From Rotaria macrura (Eukaryota > Rotifera > Eurotatoria > Philodinida > Philodinidae), in NCBI GenBank assembly GCA_900239685.1, contig OENT01000075.1:62001-126000 (forward strand): a DNA stretch of 64,000 bases, in the 5' to 3' direction. Below, one piece after another: positions 11,861 to 24,763 of the stretch (the first letter of the stretch is position 1; each line of letters opens with the position of its first letter). The notes under the pieces are model-generated. The model was not told the DNA's origin. It made no database searches and saw only the letters and a list, made by a program, of their open reading frames with translations. A program made the translations under genes and the position numbers.

Positions 11861-13647
11861 GAATGAAAATTTTTATAGTTTTATTGAATGTTTTATAATT
11901 TTTATCTGTCATCAATACAAACAATAATCATTACGATTTTCATAGACTGCTCTAACATTTACAGAAGTAATGTTAGAGCTGAGACAAGACAAGGAAGTAA
12001 AAGTTTGAATATCTCATCAAAAAGCAAATTATTTTTAATTTAGTCTTCAAGTTGGGGGTGAAGACCTTGAATGTCGTCTATTTTTAAACCAATAAGATGC
12101 CAGTTATAGTCTCTACTAGCATCTGTTCAATATAGAAACTATATGTTGATTATTTCTCGTTATCAGACATTGCTATCCACCATAGTCTCATATGTAAAAC
12201 ATGTTACTTAGGTAATTAAGCGTATTTCAAGTCATGCACTCATACAACAACATGACTAAGTTAATCAACCGTCAAAGTTGACTAATAAACTGTTCAAGCA
12301 TGTTATCGAGCGAATAACGTTATTCGAATACAATAGTCTTTTCTAACAATCGTGAGGTAAAATTCAACCTTCAAGAAACTCGTATCCCATATGAATAAGT
12401 TAGAAAAATAATCGATTGCATTACACGCATGCTGCACATAAATTTCGTTTGACGCTGTGACTACATGACGAATCTAGAACAGTTTGATTTATGAGTCGAT
12501 CGATAGAACTAGATTATGCTTCTCTAAAAGATTTCTACAAGAACATGTAAATTGCAATGATGCAGAGAGGAATCAAATTAACAAGTAGTCAAAAAGTAGA
12601 TAAGCTCTACACAAAAAATTTTAAAAATTCCTCATTAGTGTTAGATTGTCATATGAGTAAACACAGCAAGTTTTGAGTCGACTTTCTCATGGAAATTATG
12701 AATAACAACTCAAATAGCAAATATTGTCAAAATACGATAATATAATGCGTGTTTCAGAGAAAATAATTGGCTTCTTGAGCTAGTCTTTATGTTTGCAATA
12801 CACAAGCTTACGTGTGAAACTTTGTTCCTCAGAAGCTTCGCTTTTCCAAATATTGTATAACATAGGTCACGAAAGAAAAGAAGCTTTCGAAAATCTAAGG
12901 AGTTCATACATGTGTTGTTGTATTAAACCTTAGATGTTTCAGTTTCTTTGCACTTCTTAAATAGCAACTACTGTCTTTGTATAGATGTAATGCACCTCAT
13001 CAAGCTGGATTAGATTGTGAATAAATATCGTAAAGGAAAACAAAAATAAATTTTGAGATAATCTCATTTTAACATGTCCGAATATTAAGAGATTGATTAT
13101 CATGGTTAGAAAATTGACTTTGATAATAAGAATTATTTAAGAAAATCAAATCTCATACAAAATGCTATTAATCAATGTAGTCACCCTAGAGTGAAATATG
13201 ATCGAATATAATGAATATGTAACACCAAAGTCCATAAGCATGATTACTTTTTCTGCCTCTCACACACATATTTCATTTTAATAGTTGTCACCAGTGTGAA
13301 AGTGGCCTCATTGACCCTTGAGTTTTTGAGACGTGACAACTGTACGAAGATTTTTCACTATAGTGAGTCATCGATACTAAAAAAAGACACGTTCGTCCGA
13401 TTAGTCATCTCTTCACTCCGTTCGCTTTTTCTATTAATGCTATTACGTTAGAAGAAAACTGAAGAAACCTCTCAACTCCTTTTTATAACAACGTTGTCAT
13501 ATAGTGAAAATCGATGGGTGTCAACTAACGCAATTTTTTAAGATTAACTCATCCCCCAATATAGACGTCTTTTGATGGCGAATATTGCTGTAGAACATAT
13601 TTAATTGCCTTCTACTATTTAAAGGTAAATATGCAGCAGTAGCCAAT
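11861..13647. other. Intergenic, no gene recognised
   Basis: AT-rich stretch between the SLC13 relic and paralogue B. It contains the promoter region of paralogue B at its right end and nothing else I can support. Confidence 0.45.
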
Positions 13648-13657
13648 TATATATATA
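13648..13657 (+). promoter_or_regulatory. TATA-like run upstream of paralogue B
   Basis: A TATATATATA run about 60 bases before the ATG at 13716. It matches in position the TATA box of paralogue A, so it is the likely core promoter. Confidence 0.4.
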
Positions 13658-13715
13658 CATAGAAACGAAACCAAATATCAGACAAAAAAGAGCAAAAACC
13701 GACGCATCAACCATC

Positions 13716-13988
13716 ATGCAATACTGTGCACGTCAACTGACTTCAAAAATCGTTCGTATTCCGCTCACCAAGCGATATAAACATCATGGAAATGAATTAA
13801 AAAGCAATATAAATCAACAACAAGATGCTGATGTTGATTTAAACAGAATATCAGAAGAGATCATCAAGGCGCATCGGACTCCAGACGCTTCAGTTGATTC
13901 AATGCAACAACGTACCATTGAAGAGATACGAAGTAAAAACAACAGACAAATACCGCAGCAGAATGTGGCGAAAAAGTTTTCCCCTTAA
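13716..13988 (+). CDS. 90-residue orphan, paralogue B
   Basis: Single-exon gene beginning MQYCARQLTSKIVRIP, paralogous over its whole length to the gene at 9407. Conserved blocks are the N-terminus, KIVRIP, SEEIIKAHRTPD and QQRTIEEIRSK; the middle is Gln/Asn/Asp-rich and the tail is basic. No membrane segment is present. It is followed, after 3.7 kb, by the intact SLC13 transporter gene, just as paralogue A is followed by the SLC13 relic, so the pair probably arose by duplication of a larger segment. The retained frame in both copies suggests selection. Function unknown. Confidence 0.65.
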   Translation: MQYCARQLTSKIVRIPLTKRYKHHGNELKSNINQQQDADVDLNRISEEIIKAHRTPDASVDSMQQRTIEEIRSKNNRQIPQQNVAKKFSP

Positions 13989-16900
13989 TTTTATATTGTA
14001 CATTCTTTGACTCATTATTCCTGGTGTATTGTTCCTGTCCTCTTTTTTTAAGACACGTTTTTAAAACAAGTGATTCGTTCCTTTGATGTCTGATGTTACT
14101 TCTTGTCTTTATATATTCCTTGCAAACTTGAATTATTATGTTTCTCATTTATGTCTTACTATCATGTTTCATGATAGGCATTACATTTCCAAAATTAAAA
14201 TAAACAATTTTTTCTCTGCTTCACTTCATTCCACGTGCTATTTTATTTCGTATGAAAACAAAAGATATACGGTATATTTTCCATTGGAATAGACGCAGAA
14301 TTTCTTCTGAATTACAAGTAGGTTTGAGTAAAGTTTCCTTGTTCTCTAAAAAGAAATTAACATCAGTATAATTAGTATGATGTAAAAGACGTTTATTTCA
14401 TTACATGCCTTAAGCCAACAATATTGCAGACGTACGTATTAATCTCAGTTTGAACTTCACCTTTAGTTGAATATCATATTGCTGGCATTTCTTTTCATTC
14501 TGTTTCTTTTTTGAGTGGCGTGTCTTTGTGTAAGCGCTTCAGACATGAAGTAAAATGAAGTATATATTCACTAATAGTCAATAATGATCATGCCTTACAA
14601 AAGTGAATTGAATAAATATTCACAGAGGGAGTGAATGCAAGACGAAAGTGCATCTAAATATTTTCGAGTAATTTCGATTACATAATATCGATAGAGCATT
14701 CATAAACATTTCCATCGAAAACACATACATCTGGGACAATAGACCTCACTATGATGCTTCTTAGATTACACATGCATGTACGTCAGTCCGTCAACCAAAA
14801 TGTATACTTATAAATATTCAGTAGATCATGGCATGGTTCTATTTCTGCTGAAATAGACCCCTCTGATAAAGACTTGAGAAACTTCTATTTATCGTTTAGT
14901 ACAAGTAAATTATTCTTCGAATATCTCCAAATATCGATAGTGATGGACAAAATGTCTCGGCTTTTTCAATGGAGAAGGAAAGAATGTAAATACGATCGAT
15001 TAGAACAAAAGAAAAATATTCACTTGTTGATTCTATGATCAATTGACATTCGTTTTACTGATACCATTCAAGTTTTCTCTTTAATGTTTCGTTTCATTAA
15101 TTCTAACAATGGATACATACAGACCGAACAATACATGTTCTTTAAAATCGTATCTAAGCTCGTTCCAGATTGAAATTAACAAAAACTATCAAAGCCATCT
15201 TCCTTCTCTTACAAAAAGAACTTTCAAGTTATCTTTTGCATAGTGTATCACCTAAAAAACATATGTGCTAAGTCGACTTGATAATTGACAGTGAGTAAAG
15301 TGATACTCAAAATTTCGTGCCAGTTGCCAAACTATGAAAACATTATTCGTATTTACATCAATCTTATCCTTTTGAAACAATAACATCATCGAATGCGCTA
15401 AGTTAATTAGAAAAAAACTAATTTCCATCCAATCACTACTACAAGAATCAACACGTAATCATTTGTAAACTGATGAATTCATATGAAAATTTTCATACTT
15501 CTAGACTTTCAAGTATTTCATGAGAAAGATCGTTGATACGAAACAATATGTAATTATTCAATGACATCACATCATCATAAAAAACTTTTCTAACTCCTAT
15601 TTCTGGTTTTTGATTAATCTCATATTCATCAGTTTATTACATTTCTTGTCTTAGACAACTTAGGATAGTCGTGAAGAAGTGTTTTCTTGTTGAACGATAT
15701 ATTTTCCATCGTAGTTACAAGATCTTGTGTAGTTCATTAAAAAAACATATCCTTGGTAGTAGTATTTCTATGGTAAACACCAACGTATTGGTACTATACT
15801 TATAATTTCATTGGAATGGCTGTTCTAAACGTTTAGTTTTAAAAATTCGAAACCATTCTAATTTCTGAATCTGACAAAGTTTTGATTTAGCCCCAATTTA
15901 GATCTTGAATGCTACATATTAATCTCAGAACTTTGATTATGATTTTATCGTGTTCTCTAAAGAGAAAAGTTGTTGAGGTAAATACAACAGACGAGACGAT
16001 CTCAATTCATTCAGTCTTCTACCTGAAAAGAATGAGTTTTTCATTAAAAAGTGTTTCAAAGTAACGCATACCTTTTTCATTATGATTCAGAACATTTGCA
16101 TTTGAGTGGATCTTTGATTTATTATCTCATTTCTGCTTTGGACAATACTCTACCACTCTGGTGCAAACACGCTAAACACCTAGGTGAGACTACTGGATCA
16201 GTCATCTTCTGCAGAACTATGTAGTATTAAAAAAAGTAAAAGAGAAAAAGAGAAGATTATAAAAAAGAGCTTTACACTATAGTAGGCAAAAGTGAAAATG
16301 TTCGAAACGAATCTGAATTATTTTTTGAGTTCATCATTGATTACTCAATGATGAAAGTGGACATTAATTCCATTTCAAGTGTCCTTCGAATTTAATGCCA
16401 AATAACATTCCAACTGTAATAAAGTTTCTCTGATCACCCATACTGCTAAAATTCTACCGTTAATCTACTCAGCAAGAAGTCAAGAATATTTAGTAGGCAG
16501 TACCAAGCAATTATTCTGGATACTGAAGTAGAACCGAAAGTGAAGAAATTACTTATAGAGAAGCTAGGAATCTATCAACGAACTTTTAATTTATCGAAAA
16601 TTAACTAGGAATTTCAAAAGACAATTATAGAAATACGTAGAATATGCAAAAGAGGCGAACTCAAAACAAAAAATGTGCTGATTTCAACGAATGAACTAAT
16701 AAGTTGAAAAATATTCAAATAGTTCGGCCGATAATTGCTTTTGAATTGCAGAGTTTTTCATGACTGCAAATGCAATATACTATTATATTCCTATTTTCAA
16801 CATTACAAAACAATGATCTGCATGCATGTACTAACAATAGTCGTACTTCTATCACTAAAGATGTATTGTGAATACATTTACGTAAATATCATATGCATAC

Positions 16901-17739
16901 ATTCCTTTCTTTTCCATTCATGATTATTATCTTTTAGCGATTGTAATCGTCCATGTGCAAAAAGAAATATAAAACCAAATTCTGACACATTTCACCAACA
17001 AACTAACGATCTGTTTTGATATTCAACCCTTCAGCTGCATGTTTTCTTTTCATGCAGAAAAAATGACAATTGTGTCAGAACGCAACACGATTGATAGAGA
17101 AAGTCGTAATTGCAGAGAATAAACATTACAATTGTGTGCATTACCATTGAGTTTGTGAACGTACATGACTTTCATGAGACCTTCGTTTCGACGCAAATGA
17201 TTGAATAAATCAATTTTTAGGCCTGACATCGAAGGCATTATATTTATAAGAATTGTTTTTATATTAAAGTACTAGTAGTACATGTGTAATTCAATAGTCG
17301 ATTCTCGACGCCATTTTTCTTCCTTTTAGGTGTGGCACTTGGTGTTTTTTAATCTTTTCGTGTGTGCACTGATAGATTAAAGAAAAATATTTGACAAACG
17401 ATTGTTGAACTTAAGTGTACAATCAATCATTCAACTATGATAGTAGAATACGTTTTATAACGAAGAAAATAAATAACACCACATGAATTAGAAAAATACA
17501 GCAAAAAGACAAGCCATGTTTTGACACCCCCGTCCGCCAGCCTCATAGAAACAGACCATAACATTTTGTTAGATCAATGTGTGGTGAAAAACATATGCAT
17601 CACTAGTAGAACTAGAGAAATAATAAATAACTGACTCATCGATGGGCTATCGAGCATTATTCATATAAATGATGCAACAAAATAAGAAACATCATTTTGT
17701 AATAAAGAATAAAATTTGGTGGTTCCTATTTCTACAAAC
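13989..17739. other. Long gene-poor stretch
   Basis: About 3.7 kb of AT-rich DNA with no supported gene. A possible two-exon minus-strand micro-ORF near 17008-17238 was examined but not accepted. The right end should contain the promoter of the SLC13 gene. Confidence 0.45.
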
Positions 17740-20374
17740 ATGAGGGAACTTCACTGTGGACCAATGAAAGCCAAACTCAAACTTTGGTGGCGCTTGCTAG
17801 TTATAGTGCTCAGCCCACTTATACTTCTTCCCCTTCCTCTTGTTGCTGGAACTATTGTAAGCATTTAACATAAACTTTTCACAGATGTACAACACAATAG
17901 CTATATCTCTATTGTTTTATTTCTTCATAGCAAGCGAGATGTGCTTACATCATACTACTTCTCACAGTTTACTATGTTACTGAAGCAATGCCTTATGCAG
18001 TAACTTCATTATTTCCACTTGTATTCTTTCCGATGGCTGGTATTGTACCGGCCGATGTGATTTGTCTCAACTATTTTAAAGTGAATCACTTATTAATTGT
18101 TTTTCATTCATTGTAACAAAACGTAAGAAGGACTAATTTCTATTTAAGGATATAACAACATTGTTTGTTGGTAGTATGATATTGGCTTATACGATGGAGT
18201 ACGTTCAGCTTCATCGACGATTAGCCTTACTCGTCATCAGCGTTGTTGGTTCATCAACGAAATGGTAAGTGATTCATTGTTTTCAATCATAGTAATAGAA
18301 GCACAATTTTCTTTCGTCGGATAGGAGTATGGCTGGCTTGATGGGTGTCACAGCTTTCTTAAGTATGTGGATCAGTAATTCGGCTGCTACAAGCATCATG
18401 ATACCAGCAGCGATAGCTATTATTGATGAGGTTGAACATTATGAAAACGAAACGCATCCGGAACAGCAAACTTCCGATACCGAGAATCAAGCAGAACCCA
18501 TTATAACAACAGATACAACAAGTAACCAATGCTCTTTACTTCACAATATATTCACATAAATGTTTTTATTCAATATCTAGTCGCTCTTGATGTTACAACA
18601 ATCTTCTCTAATGATAGTAAAGAAGACATATCTTTATCTAACAGTGGCTCAATAAATATCAACGATTTGCAGATGGAGTGAGTCTAGTTTCATCTATAGA
18701 GAGACAAGTAGTAAATAATACTTATTATCACATGTACTCATTAATTCACAGGCAAATACCATCGCCAAATCAAGTAGTAGTAAATGGCAATAGGAAAAAT
18801 ACTCATTCATCTACACCCAAAACTGATTATAGACAACTCAAGAGTGGTAAGAACTCAAATATCAATCTATATATGTAACTCAATTTATGTAGTATTTATC
18901 TTTTCCTCTATTTCAAGGTTTTCTTATTGCTGTTGCCTATAGTTCTGGTTTAGGTGGTCTCATAACACTCGTTGGAACCGGAACAAATATTTTTACGAAA
19001 GGATTCGTTGATGAGTGAGACTTTTATTCACATAGTTTATCTTTCACGACACTAATATCTACAATTGCATTTAGGTACTACTCAACCGGAGCTCATGCTT
19101 TTAAAATTACGTTTTCTAACTTTCTCTTGTTTGGTTTACCTGTTGGCGTCATCATGCTCGTACTCTGTTGGTTGTGGTTACAAATATTGTATAATCGTAA
19201 AGAGTAAGTAGTCAGTTATGGTTGTTGCTTTCGTTTTGATTATATTCATACACATGATTATAGACTCTTTCAATGGAAAAGGACTACGAGTGTAAAAGAC
19301 TCACAAAATCGCTTGAAAGTTATTCTTAAGGGACAATATGAAAATCTAGGCCCTTATAGTTGGCGTGAACGCATTGTTACGATACTTTTTATTGTTTTGG
19401 TCGTTCTTTGGATAACACGAGATTTTTCAAGCACGCCAGGATGGGGAATCACATTTCGTAAAAAGTAAGTGCACATTTTTATTATCGAAAATCACTCATT
19501 GTTTTCGTTTAAGCTATGTAACCGATGGAACATCCGCTATACTCATTGGCTCATTACCTTTTATTATACCTGATCAAAATCCATTTCAAGGTATTTAAAT
19601 GAATGTTTATAAATTTAGAACTATTTGTAATTATTGAGTAGAAAATTGGAAGTATAAACCGATTCTTCCATGGGATCAATTGTCGAAATCATTTCCATGG
19701 GGAGTGTTCATGTTACAGGGGGCTGGTTTAGCTATTGCTGATGGATTTAAGGTCTGCATCGTGATGATAATTCACTTGTTTGAAAATTTTCTTTTCATGT
19801 ATAGGCAGCAAATCTCTCAACAACTATTGCCGGTGCTCTTCAATTCATTGTTGGAGCACCAAAAACGATCATCATTCTGGTTGTCATCATTGTCGGTGCT
19901 GTGTTTACTGAATTTACAAGTAATATCGCGTGTGCCAGTGTTTTGTTTCCTGTTCTAGACAGTATCGTAAGAACATTTTTCATTTGCGTTGTCTTTTGTC
20001 CACCATTGAGTTTCAATGACCATTTTGTTTTGTAAAGGCTCGTACAGCTAACATACCAGCAGCATATCTTATTATATCAACCTGTATGGCTGTTTCGCTC
20101 TCTTTTATGTTACCTATCGGTAAGTTGCTTTTTATAATTTGTGTCAATATCCATCGAAAAATGATTCTTATTAGCTACACCACCGAATGCTATGATATTC
20201 TCAAGTGGTCATGTAAAAATTATGGATATGATCAAGGCAGGGATCGGCTTAAAAATCATCGGTATTCTTGTGATATTATTCATGTCGGTTACTATCCTTG
20301 GACCTATCTTTCATGTTAAGCAAATACTATCTGTTGTGAATGCCACCACGACGATGAACAATACGGCTGGCTAA
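17740..20374 (+). CDS. SLC13-family sodium/anion (dicarboxylate, citrate or sulfate) cotransporter
   Basis: Fourteen exons join in frame to give 609 residues: 17740..17856, 17931..18080, 18149..18264, 18325..18521, 18581..18677, 18752..18846, 18918..19014, 19075..19203, 19264..19464, 19514..19590, 19642..19751, 19805..19966, 20038..20119 and 20175..20374. Introns are about 49-74 bp. The protein is a polytopic plasma-membrane carrier. It has the two SNT-type sodium/substrate motifs, MWISNSAATS (Ser145-Asn146) and TEFTSNIACAS (Ser501-Asn502), and the C-terminal LPIATPPNA signature of the family, which spans an exon junction. YVTDGT near the start of the second half also matches SLC13 proteins. 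The hydrophilic insert after the first SNT motif is longer than in bacterial homologues, as in animal members. Substrate specificity cannot be read from sequence. A decayed copy of its 3' end lies at about 11.5-11.9 kb. Confidence 0.93.
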
Positions 20375-22241
20375 TGACTACGAAAGACATGAATGCATTT
20401 TTTTCCTATATGATGTGTCATATGCCTCTTACTTTTTTAATATTTTTTTAAATTAAAAAATCCAAGCCAGATTATTATAAAATACAGTATTGTACAATTG
20501 ATAATAGAAAAAATTTTACGCCAATAAACGAATTTTTTTGAAAAAGATACTTGTTTTTACAATTATGCTGTTGTGGTTCGCCAGTCGCTTATACTACGTA
20601 TCTGGATGTCAGTCGATTACTATGCTAAGAAGTAGTTGGACATATGCACCTTTTTAAACGTTAAAAACAAATGAAATAGAAGCGTCACATTTTGCACATA
20701 TATGAAAACTATGTTTAACTCAGATCGATTGAACTCATATTTTTGTCACATACAAAACAACTCGGTTAAATCTCATGGAAAACACTTATCTGATCTCAAT
20801 TTTTTATTCATACTCAAAATATAACCACAACCGTATTGTCGAAGGGTTCGCAAGACGTATTGATTGTAACCAATATCTATATGAATGGTTTTATTGATAG
20901 ATTCTGCTTGATTCCAATAGATCTATTGGATTAATCCTATTCAATCTCAACATTCTCGATAAAAGTTTCATGACATGAAATGATTGCTCAGCTAATCATT
21001 TTCTGTCAATGAATCAATTTTTTTAAAACGGATCCATCCTAAGTATTATAGAATCCATCGACATCATTCATACTTGTTCCACTAGTTGTGTAATGAATTA
21101 TCAGTATCGCATGGGTTACAGATTAGAGCGGCCATTTCTCATTACATGCATCTAGAGTTCGAAATCTTACTCAGTTCAATCCTTTACAGTTTTATAACAG
21201 AGTCCATGACCAATGATATATCGTCACAAAATCATCACGAGAATCTGTAAACCTTTGGACATAATACCGAATAATTATATTGTGATGAATGTATTTCGAA
21301 CATAGCCCTTCATCTTCTAATTTATTATATAAATCATCTACCATCGAATAGTTTCTCGGTGGAGCAATGCTTTATTCCGATGAATTCACATTGTCTCAAA
21401 TATTAGACAATAACTCACAGGAATAATACTCGAAAACATGGTTCTATTTAATATACCACAGTGGTATAAAATCATGGAAAACATTTTAACACCAGTATAA
21501 CGTCATCATTAATCTTATTGTCCAACTTAGAGTAGACTATGAGCGACCATGATTTTGTCACACTATTCAAATTTTGTCTGACAATATATCCTGTGTTTGT
21601 TTGTTACCTGGAAAGATACATAATAATTCTTTTTTTCCTTCAACTAGTATTCAGAGCTAATGCAATATTTTTCCTTGCCGTCTGTTTTGCTTTTCACAGG
21701 TATACTATCGAATTTGGTTCGTCATATATTGTTTCATTTTGTCCCATGCACAAACAAGAACATCAGGAGAATTGTTGCAAGTCTTTTAACGCATCATACT
21801 TGCACGGATCCAGACGTTAAGTCCTGCGTATACAGGAGTGAAGTATCGCACTTCATCAAAAGACTATTTTTCATCGTTCAGTTCTGATCCGGAAAAAAAC
21901 AAGAATATCGTTTTAGGATGTAGTTGTTCATGTCGAACGCAGCCTTAGTTACAATTAAAACTATATCCACACTCAAACCATAATCAGATTTCACTGATGA
22001 GGGAGAAAAATTATTTCACCCTATGATTCTACAAGAGCGCTATCGGCCGTGCTGAGCGTATCAATACAACTTCGAGAAAAAGTATTTCCTTGCTCTCTCA
22101 TGTCGCTTTGGATGAATAAGCCTTTATTTGAAACAAGTCCAATAAGATCCACAAAACATTCGGGTGGTTCTACTCCTTGTTTGCTTTTTCTCCAACTCGA
22201 TCATCAGTTCTATAGATTTACGCGCAAATTTCCTCTCAGAA
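20375..22241. other. Intergenic, no gene recognised
   Basis: The two flanking genes converge here. Short plus-strand ORFs around 21539-21887 lack family resemblance. The right end forms the 3' flank of the deiodinase-like gene. Confidence 0.45.
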
Positions 22242-22310
22242 GACAACAAAAATCAAACTGTAGACATTCACTTATGTGTTTTCGTCGCACAATCATCATA
22301 TGTACTTGTC
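22242..22310 (-). promoter_or_regulatory. Candidate SECIS element in the 3' UTR of the deiodinase-like selenoprotein gene
   Basis: On the minus strand, about 105 bases after the stop codon, the RNA would fold as follows. A lower stem GACAA (22306-22310) pairs with UUGUC (22242-22246). The 5' core AUGA (22296-22299) faces the 3' core UGAU (22252-22255), giving tandem G.A pairs. Helix 2 is AUUGUGCGAC against GUCUACAGU with one bulged C. The apical loop begins with G followed by AAAA, 13 bases after the AUGA. This matches the order and spacing of known eukaryotic SECIS elements. The fold was made by hand, not computed. Confidence 0.7.
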
Positions 22311-22414
22311 GAATTCCATTGTTGAGGCCCATAGAGTTGATGAACAAATAGAAACAAAAATTTTACCAAGAAGAAGAAAGCACACGATGGATGTGATTCG
22401 AATCAATGGAATAG

Positions 22415-23907
22415 TCAGAGAGCAGGAAGGCATGATTGAGAGAAATTCTCAATCCATTGATCGAGTTCATCGATGTGATAACTGAAGGTATCTTTGTCCG
22501 GCTCCGCTTTTAACACGAGTTCTCCATTATGAATAACATAGAAGCGAAATGGCCAAGATCCATATGTAAGATGGAAAGTGTTCTTCATACTATCGATGAG
22601 CATGGGCATTTCAAATTTGCAATGTTTTTGACATTCTCGAGCATTTTCGAGACGTTGCTCCATTGTGGTTGGCTGATCCACACAAGATATGATTTTACCC
22701 ATAGGCCATTGATCACGAGCATGTGCCTCAGCAATGTACACTAACAAGAAACGCAGACCATCGGAAGCATGTGAGCGAAATAGCGCGCTAGATCAAATTA
22801 ATAGATTTTAAACAATTGGATGACATTAGACATACTTACTTAAATCGCTCGGCAGACTTCCGAAAAGGAGGTCAGCTAGTTGAACCAGCCAAAATTACCA
22901 ATGGTTGGTCACTTGTGATTTGTGAGAACAGATTCGTGGGTTGACCTTCTATAGTATATAATTCGATGTCATCCGCATATTGGCCTTGATTGATCAGACC
23001 TTGTGTGATCTTGTTGTGCTTAACTAGATATGCATAATTAAATGTATTCGTCGTTAACAGACTAAACTTGTATAATTGAAAATAGAAATGCTTATTCGAA
23101 ATGCAGACATCCACTGTTATCGCGAAGCCCTAACAAAATAATCTGACATTCCAGAAAAACGTTGTTCTGTAAAGCCTTCTAATTTTAGAGCAGAGTTGTC
23201 CACATGATGGATCTTTTGCAGCCTACCCCGTAGACGACACTTCTGTTTCAGACTATCGGAATTTCTTTCTGTACTTTGGTCTCTTGTTATGACTTACTGT
23301 AATAAGCTGATTTCACAGCAGGATCATCAGGAAATCGATGCAGGGCAGTACGCAATGCATTGACGTGATGATATCCGAAATATACTACGACATGCTGTTG
23401 AATGAGATCGAGTATGAGTCTTCAACGTCATAGAAAAGATTCATTCATAATATACAGTGAAAAACGCAAAGGTAAAGCTTACGTCAAGGTAGCTTCATCC
23501 TCGTGATAAAAGTCCATAAGTTCTTGAACCGGCTCCGACAATCGGATACTTGTTTCATAAGCGATCATCTCTCGTAAAGTTTCGATTGGAGGCAGCTCAT
23601 TCGACTCTGTGACTTTGTCGAAGCCCATGTGGCCTGATGTAGGAAAAAACATTTTGCATCTTGCCCGTGAAAACGTATCTGGAGGATCACGAGGTGGTTT
23701 GCGTGAATTATCATCTCGCTTTGGTCGGGAAAACAAAGAACACATTGCTCGAAGTTTTTTCCCAATAGCTGACGAAGATTTACCGTGAGCTTTAATAGCC
23801 TCAGCAGTCTTATCTTCGATGCTAATTTGTACTTGATTCACGTCATTGTGTCGGTCTTCCTGTTGTACATGCTGATTGTCAGTCGACGGTGGTTGACTAT
23901 TATTCAT
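22415..23907 (-). CDS. Deiodinase-family selenoprotein (iodothyronine deiodinase-like, in-frame TGA = Sec)
   Basis: Four exons, 23483..23907, 23298..23419, 22840..23023 and 22415..22787, join in frame to 367 residues if the TGA at 22872-22874 is read as selenocysteine (residue 233). The context GSTS-Sec-PPF matches the deiodinase active site (GSCT-Sec-PxF in vertebrates). Downstream, VYIAEAHARD corresponds to the conserved EEAH segment, with His266 as the conserved histidine. Coding similarity continues past the TGA to the true stop, and a SECIS-like element follows. The C-terminal half is a thioredoxin-fold reductive dehalogenase domain. The N-terminal 180 residues are hydrophilic, with a basic stretch, and lack the membrane anchor of vertebrate deiodinases, so a soluble location is likely. 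SAYYIKHNK crosses the exon 2/3 junction smoothly. The real substrate is unknown: most non-vertebrate members are uncharacterised. Confidence 0.88.
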
Positions 23908-24763
23908 TCACAAAATATTTTTCCAGTGCATATGAATGAGAATTATAAAACGCTTGCCACTTTAAATAAGAGTGAGAAACGTCGAAAACAAACACAAAAT
24001 GAATATGAATCATGTAACCACCTTCACTTAACAACAACCTCTGCGTTTGCGTTGAAGCGACGACAGAATAGAGTGCATGATGCGATAGAGTGGGCTCGTT
24101 TGAGTATGGTTTAGCTGCGTCGTAGAACATCATGACTGATCTTTTCTCTCCAACATATACTTATACTGCCCTTCTTCACGAAACTTCTGATGATTCGGCG
24201 ATTCAGTTTCTCGTATAGTTTTCAGTCACTGCGATGTGAATGTAGCTTTGGGGGAACTAGATGTAAGCTTTAGTACAGTTTTTGTTTTGTTAAGCAAAAC
24301 TTTCGGAACCATTCACACACTCACATCCTTTATAATTTAGAAAAATTTCAAGACAGCGAATTTTAGTTTGATATCATTGAGTTCTTCATAAACAGTGCCG
24401 TCATTATTTCTTGTGTATAAGAAGTTCTCATACATGACTCGTTTGATCATCGGCGTTCAGTTCATAGTTTCATCGATTCAAGTGAAATTTTACCCGACTT
24501 TTACTGTAGGTTGTTTCGACGGTAAATATCTTGTTAGGGAGATCACACAAAATTAATCCTACTCATATAGGTTGAAGCATTCACTTTATAAGTGGATGGT
24601 CACTGTTAAAACCATGGGTCACATATAGATGCGTAAATATGGATCAGATTGATGCTTACGATAAATATTTATTGAGTTCCATCTATAGTAAACATATTAC
24701 TGTAAATAGTTAAAAATTAAATAGTTTCCGGTTTCATGGAAGGGTTTTGTAACTATCCAAGAA
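23908..24763. other. Upstream flank of the deiodinase-like gene
   Basis: Presumed promoter and 5' UTR. Several short overlapping ORFs in both strands near 23785-24133 are not supported as genes. Confidence 0.4.

Noticed and set aside
17008..17238. Minus-strand two-exon micro-gene of about 42 residues
   Set aside because: Splice sites are possible but the protein is short, featureless and without a paralogue.
22872..22874. TGA as an ordinary stop dividing the deiodinase-like locus into two genes
   Set aside because: The frame continues with the deiodinase motifs on both sides in consistent phase, and a SECIS-like fold is present, so selenocysteine is the better reading.
23117..23242. A third upstream exon of the deiodinase-like gene, containing a readable segment with FTEQRFSGMSDYF
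   Set aside because: Joining it to exon 2 breaks phase, whereas exon 2 joins the exon at 23023 perfectly. It is treated as intron.
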